Shown: positions 59,301 to 64,000 of the stretch, in pieces
Layout of the letters: every line of letters starts with the position of its first letter
Position numbering within the stretch: position 1 is the stretch's first letter
Assembly: GCA_020639115.1 (NCBI GenBank)
Contig: JACKHG010000006.1
Coordinates: forward strand, 62,001 to 126,000
Direction: 5' to 3'
Origin: Phycisphaerales bacterium
Lineage (GTDB): Bacteria; Planctomycetota; Phycisphaerae; UBA1845
DNA: 64,000 nt
Position numbers and translations under genes: made by a program
Notes under the pieces: generated by a model
Told to the model about the DNA's origin: nothing
Seen by the model: the letters and a program-made list of their open reading frames with translations, nothing else
Databases searched by the model: none

Positions 59301-59486
59301 CGACGCGTCGACGTTGGGCCACCATGTCACGGCACTGTCGGATGGGTGGCTGAGCACGGGTTGGTCGACCCGCTCGGCCTTCTGCTTGATCTGCGCCTGG
59401 CTCGCTGTTGCGAACGCCGTCCAAGTGATCACGGCTGCCAGCATGCCAAGCCGGCCTGTTCGCGTTTCCACATTGCTGGTGCGCAT
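56388..59486 (-). CDS. Secreted cysteine-repeat protein with dockerin-like end
   Basis: The 1032-residue protein has a signal peptide (GMLAAVITWTAFATASQAQ), an N-terminal beta domain of about 230 residues (IQIEANFNGPLEITFGIYK), then 14 tandem modules that begin GACC or a close variant (one reads AACC) and hold four to six further Cys, with a GGxYxG-type turn. The C-terminus has three dockerin-like calcium-loop pairs (GDFDSNGHVDLRDFAEF; DANTNGVIDVGDV; GDYNDDGQVDLADFAAL). It should be exported and disulfide-rich. Modules of this kind recur in planctomycete surface proteins; their ligand is unknown. ATG 59486 has AGGAG five bases upstream. Confidence 0.85.
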   Translation of the reverse strand: MRTSNVETRTGRLGMLAAVITWTAFATASQAQIKQKAERVDQPVLSHPSDSAVTWWPNVDASAWALQPPPDDGAPPAPTDRASNCCGMGGWVQPLGFNPVWAGNVFTINEPRILKEIQIEANFNGPLEITFGIYKEKANAPVGDYSALCVKKITLTGNGRGFYSSGPLKGTAGVLLVPKEVNGSPVSTFFAVAVGWGNASIDFRIDDVNYATGRSFCDGKGVVRGFWAQLGTNPPPAQCPSTHEVLGLQYFPTGAMSVKLCFEEPGGACCLGDRSCVDDVTSNACVQELGGDYLGLYSICAVDGAGCTGFGACCPNGGGDCVVLPEAECTDSMGVDGVYKGDGTDCAGGAACDTVVGACCSYDGNCDTMNEYDCEMSPLNDTPGIYQGDFAECTLPGGGDRCQPLGACCSIANPNTCSDVVSDECALYDCVNTTGLDFCPPGYVQDTVGDKCSLGQCYKTIREWVPGQPCDHGACFGKVGACCVLGECTVTNRLECLSMGGDFNSTGVGDEWNACEVLGGCPAPAEGACCLPNGNCKILDQASCIGTNGAYQGEGFACSTFLCADGACCVNDMGTPGCVEVRPLECTYDYAGQFQGTGSTCPSNCFTSGACCMPDGSCEGLTQQACVDAGGAYEGDDTLCEETACPIQGACCVNVGVYLCFEETDAECAARPQSSKFFTPLGTCANGCGNGACCALDGTCSAVSGTECTLVPESEFNLGGTCSPNTCEVRGACCTTNGCAIATEAECTDTNGLNGTYRGDGASCSDANICDKAACCNGTSCTDEFIADCASGIHGNPGELCQPNTCASGACCVDFGTGSLSCQPGLQLFTCRDLANQPGISFSQFAGAGVTCASSPCSNLLGACCQYDGSCTDLNQSQCSAIAGSTFQLGVSCAAASCPDVCGIGIDGDFDSNGHVDLRDFAEFQRCMGASTVQCLCPFDANTNGVIDVGDVPTFVPALTGPQASAPPCSPFSTYAPGDYNDDGQVDLADFAALQRCAPAPTLQCRCLFDVDGDANLRGEDFEALAMILTGP

Positions 59487-59520
59487 GTCCGCTCCTACCC
59501 GAAGTAATCGATGGCGACAG

Positions 59521-59546
59521 CGCAGGCGTGTTGCCGCACGCCTGCG
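59521..59546 (-). other. Leader hairpin of the cysteine-repeat gene
   Basis: CGCAGGCGTG (59521-59530) and CACGCCTGCG (59537-59546) are exact inverted repeats with a six-base loop. The hairpin sits 35 bases before the ATG in the presumed 5' leader, so it may affect translation or stability. Confidence 0.45.
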
Positions 59547-59820
59547 TGACAAGAAGCGCCCCGTCACGCCGATTGACATAGTCGGGGCGATCAAATTTCC
59601 GTCAACTTTCCCAATATACCTGGACTGCCAGGCGCGAACCAGTGCGCAGACGGCATCCACAGGGTTAATCGGACGCTGACAACCTGCTTTTTGGCCAATT
59701 TCCTCAACTACCGGCGGGTCGATGCCTCTTTCCCGCTCTGCCGTCATCTTAGGCGGCGTTATCGGAGCTTTCAGCCAGCCTGGGGCACTTTTTTGGGCCG
59801 AAGAGGGGGCCGGCGTTTGG

Positions 59821-59839
59821 GGGCGATGCTTCATCGCCC
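59821..59839 (-). terminator. Hairpin downstream of mntR
   Basis: GGGCGATG and CATCGCCC form a perfect eight-base stem with a three-base loop, about 105 bases beyond the mntR stop. No T tract follows on the minus strand. Confidence 0.3.
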
Positions 59840-59944
59840 AGGCCGAGGCGGCCAGCCCGTTCCCAATCCACCTGTAGCGTCAAAGTGCGGGTCCGTGCTC
59901 GAAGAAAATCGGGTCACGCCCGCTACCCATGAATGGAGCTTGCT

Positions 59945-60379
59945 CTAGCGCGCCCGGTCGATGAACCGCTGCATGGCTGCGAGCGTGTCGGGGCTGATGT
60001 GGTGCTCGATGCCCTCGGCATCGGCCTGGGCGGACTCCTCCGGGACGCCGAGGGCCCGCAGGAAGGCGAGCACGAGGTGGTGGCGGCGCCGCGACTCTGC
60101 GGCGATCCGCTTGCCCTTCTCGGTCATGAAGATCGCGCGGTAGGGCGCAGAGGTGACGAGTCCGTCGCGTTTGAGGCGCGCGACGGCCTTGCTCACCGTC
60201 ACGTGCGTCACGCCGAGCCGGCTGGCGATGTCAACCGCGCGGGCCTCTCCGCATTCGGTGATCAGTTCGTCGATCAGTTCCAGGTAGTCTTCGGCCAGTT
60301 CGGTCGCATGGTCATGGCGGATGCGCTCGAAGCGATTGGGTGTTTTTTTCTTGGTCGCACGGCGTGCGGGGAGGGTCAT
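59945..60379 (-). CDS. mntR: MntR/DtxR-family metal-dependent regulator
   Basis: The 144-residue protein has the DtxR-type winged helix (TECGEARAVDIASRLGVTHVTVSKAVARLKRDGLV, in pieces) preceded by HATELAEDYLELI and followed by the dimer and metal-binding part (RRHHLVLAFLRALGVPEESAQADAEGIEHHI). The D/E and HH residues match the manganese ligands of MntR, and there is no SH3-like domain, as in MntR. It would repress Mn uptake or activate efflux in high Mn. ATG 60379. An inverted repeat at 60427-60438 just after its promoter may be its own operator. Confidence 0.88.
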   Translation of the reverse strand: MTLPARRATKKKTPNRFERIRHDHATELAEDYLELIDELITECGEARAVDIASRLGVTHVTVSKAVARLKRDGLVTSAPYRAIFMTEKGKRIAAESRRRHHLVLAFLRALGVPEESAQADAEGIEHHISPDTLAAMQRFIDRAR

Positions 60380-60426
60380 GACAGATCGCTCAAGTCGTTA
60401 CGTCCGGGCGGAAAGATTAGCCTCTG

Positions 60427-60438
60427 CAACATTTGTTG
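60427..60438 (-). promoter_or_regulatory. Inverted repeat, possible MntR operator
   Basis: CAACA and TGTTG separated by two bases, extendable to 16 bases with one mismatch. It covers the predicted first bases of the mntR transcript, where a repressor would block initiation. Confidence 0.35.
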
Positions 60439-60450
60439 AAATCGGGTGAC

Positions 60451-60478
60451 ACTATAGCAAGCCGTCTTTCGAACGCAA
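60451..60478 (-). promoter_or_regulatory. Sigma70-like promoter of mntR
   Basis: On the minus strand TTGCGT (60473-60478), a 16-base spacer and TATAGT (60451-60456) precede mntR by about 70 bases. Confidence 0.5.
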
Positions 60479-60709
60479 CAACCGCGCAACGGACCGGGCA
60501 CAAAGTCGCCGAAGGGAGGCTGCATCGACTCTGCGCAGCCGTGTCACGCTGGGCGGGACGGCCAAACGGCGTATACTGTCCGCCTTGCGGGCGTCGGCAC
60601 GGCTCGCTGCGACGGTTCGCAGCGGCGCGTGGCCCGCCGAATTCTTCAGCGACAGCGGCTTAATCCGCACCGCCGACACGGTGAGGCCGAAATCCGAAAG
60701 GGGTCAACA

Positions 60710-61507
60710 GTGGCAAAGTACTTCCGTTACGCAGGGACGATCGTGCTGCTCGGCGCCATCGTGGCGCCGGCCATCTGCTTCGCCGACTCGATCGAGGACG
60801 TGGAGAAGCAGATCCGCGACGCTTATGGAAAGCTCAAGAGCTACTCCGCCAACGTCAATTCGCAGACTGACATCAAGCAGGGCGGCCAGGCCATCTCGAT
60901 GACCATGACGGGCTCGTTCCTCGCCAAGAACGGCGAGAACGGCAAGCACATGTACCGCATGGAAGGCAAGACCTCGATGAAGATGCCCGGCATGGACCAT
61001 CCGGGCATGGGGGATCAGGAACTGCTGGTCGTGTGCGACGGCGAGTACACGTACCAGGTGCAGACCAACCCCATGACCAGCCAGAAGAACGTCATCAAGA
61101 CCGATGCCGACGCCGATCCGCTGCCGTGGGCCCAGCAGAAGGAAAACCACACGTTCAAGGTGCTGCCCGACGAGAAAGTCGACGGACAGGACTGCTTTGT
61201 CGTCGAGGCCACGCCCAAGACGCCGGGCGGAATGGGCGTCGCCCGGACCGTTTTCTACATCCGCAAGGACATCGGCGCCCTCGTCAAGCAGGTCGCGTAC
61301 AACACCGAGGGGGAGGCGCTCAACACGACCACGTTCAACGACGTGAAGGTCAACCCCGACGTCTCAGCCGACCAGTTCAAATTCGAGGTGCCCGAAGGCG
61401 TGACGGTCATGGACCGGACCACCTCCGACAAGGAGGAAGCCGGCGAAAAGAAGGCCGACGAGAAGGAAGAAAAGAGCCCGGAGAAGAAGGACGACGGCGA
61501 CAAGTAG
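60710..61507 (+). CDS. LolA-like periplasmic protein (outer membrane lipoprotein-sorting type)
   Basis: The 265-residue protein has a signal peptide (YAGTIVLLGAIVAPAICFA) and a single beta-sheet domain like LolA/LolB and DUF2092 proteins: EKQIRDAYGKLKSYSANVNSQ, GSFLAKNGENGKHMYRMEGK, LLVVCDGEYTYQVQ, QDCFVVEATPK, TVFYIRKDIGALVKQ. The last 40 residues are a Lys/Glu-rich tail (EEAGEKKADEKEEKSPEKKDD). It may bind or move lipidated proteins in the periplasm. The start is GTG 60710 after AAAGGGG; a TATACT box at 60572-60577 is a possible -10. A strong terminator follows. Confidence 0.75.
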   Translation: MAKYFRYAGTIVLLGAIVAPAICFADSIEDVEKQIRDAYGKLKSYSANVNSQTDIKQGGQAISMTMTGSFLAKNGENGKHMYRMEGKTSMKMPGMDHPGMGDQELLVVCDGEYTYQVQTNPMTSQKNVIKTDADADPLPWAQQKENHTFKVLPDEKVDGQDCFVVEATPKTPGGMGVARTVFYIRKDIGALVKQVAYNTEGEALNTTTFNDVKVNPDVSADQFKFEVPEGVTVMDRTTSDKEEAGEKKADEKEEKSPEKKDDGDK

Positions 61508-61534
61508 CTCGCCCGGAACGCTGAAACAAAACAG

Positions 61535-61579
61535 GAGCGGGGACGGCGTGATGCTCGCGCCGTCCCCGCTCTTTCTTTT
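61535..61579 (+). terminator. Strong intrinsic terminator, probably bidirectional
   Basis: GAGCGGGGACGGCG (61535-61548) and CGCCGTCCCCGCTC (61558-61571) form a perfect 14-base stem with a nine-base loop, then TTTCTTTT. The left flank is A-rich (GAAACAAAACAG), which gives a T run on the minus strand for the converging PPDK gene. Confidence 0.9.
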
Positions 61580-61611
61580 ACCGCGTGCAACCTGCGGCGG
61601 ATGCCGCAGGG

Positions 61612-64000
<2,389 letters not shown>

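Larger units (their letters stand above)
59487..59944. other. 458-base gap between mntR and the cysteine-repeat gene
   Basis: No gene is seen. It contains a minus-strand promoter candidate, TTGACG (59600-59605) with TATGTC (59575-59580), 19-base spacing, a leader hairpin at 59521-59546 and a small hairpin at 59821-59839 that may end mntR. Confidence 0.45.

Overview
The window is GC-rich bacterial chromosome that most resembles a planctomycete, probably near the Phycisphaerae. The assignment is inferred from gene content: large secreted proteins with GACC-type cysteine modules, DxNxNGxPD repeats and dockerin-like ends; McsA/McsB; a Tad locus; MreB/MreC with a small upstream membrane gene; and FliM. 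No rRNA, tRNA, CRISPR array or insertion sequence was seen.

Layout. 0-13 kb: the 3' part of a ParA-type ATPase ending in a glycogen-binding (CBM48/AMPK-beta type) domain, a VapBC-like toxin-antitoxin pair, pgpA, cobalamin-dependent metH, a DUF4241 gene set between blocks of GTAGGGCGGGCC repeats, a GPRT/GK-motif protein with an Asp-rich centre, and two polytopic membrane proteins facing each other. 13.5-25 kb: one co-directional Tad (Flp) pilus locus: flp pilin, prepilin peptidase, TadE, CpaB, secretin CpaC, a von Willebrand TadG-like protein, CpaE, CpaF, TadB, TadC. 25-31.5 kb: a secreted protein of unknown function, fliM, aroA, and an RnfC/RnfD pair without the other Rnf genes. 31.5-41 kb: a flippase-like membrane protein, a TPR/HEFTH metallopeptidase, a NatAB-like ABC exporter, folP and a large membrane protein. 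41-47 kb: a secreted dockerin protein that appears to carry a circularly permuted caspase-like domain, pepD, a RimJ-type acetyltransferase and a PilZ-like protein. 46.5-50.4 kb: a coiled-coil membrane protein, a 50-residue membrane protein, mreB, mreC and a zinc-ribbon membrane protein. 50.5-64 kb: mcsA-mcsB, a PTPS-III-like enzyme, trpE, a WaaP-like kinase overlapping a pseudopilin, a 1032-residue cysteine-repeat secreted protein, an MntR-type regulator, a LolA-like protein and a pyruvate phosphate dikinase with a histone-H1-like lysine tail (its 5' end is outside the window).

How the genes work together. The Tad genes should build a secreted, prepilin-peptidase-processed adhesive pilus. The mre cluster directs cell-wall or envelope shape. 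McsA/McsB mark proteins by arginine phosphorylation. FolP and the PTPS-III-like enzyme could both serve folate synthesis. AroA and TrpE belong to aromatic amino acid synthesis. The two cysteine-rich dockerin proteins are probably surface or extracellular.

The most interesting points are the permuted caspase-like secreted protein, the ParA-CBM fusion, the lysine-tailed PPDK, the ExxHGH pterin enzyme, the orphan RnfCD pair, the composite repeats around the DUF4241 gene, and a change in G/C strand bias around 13-20 kb.
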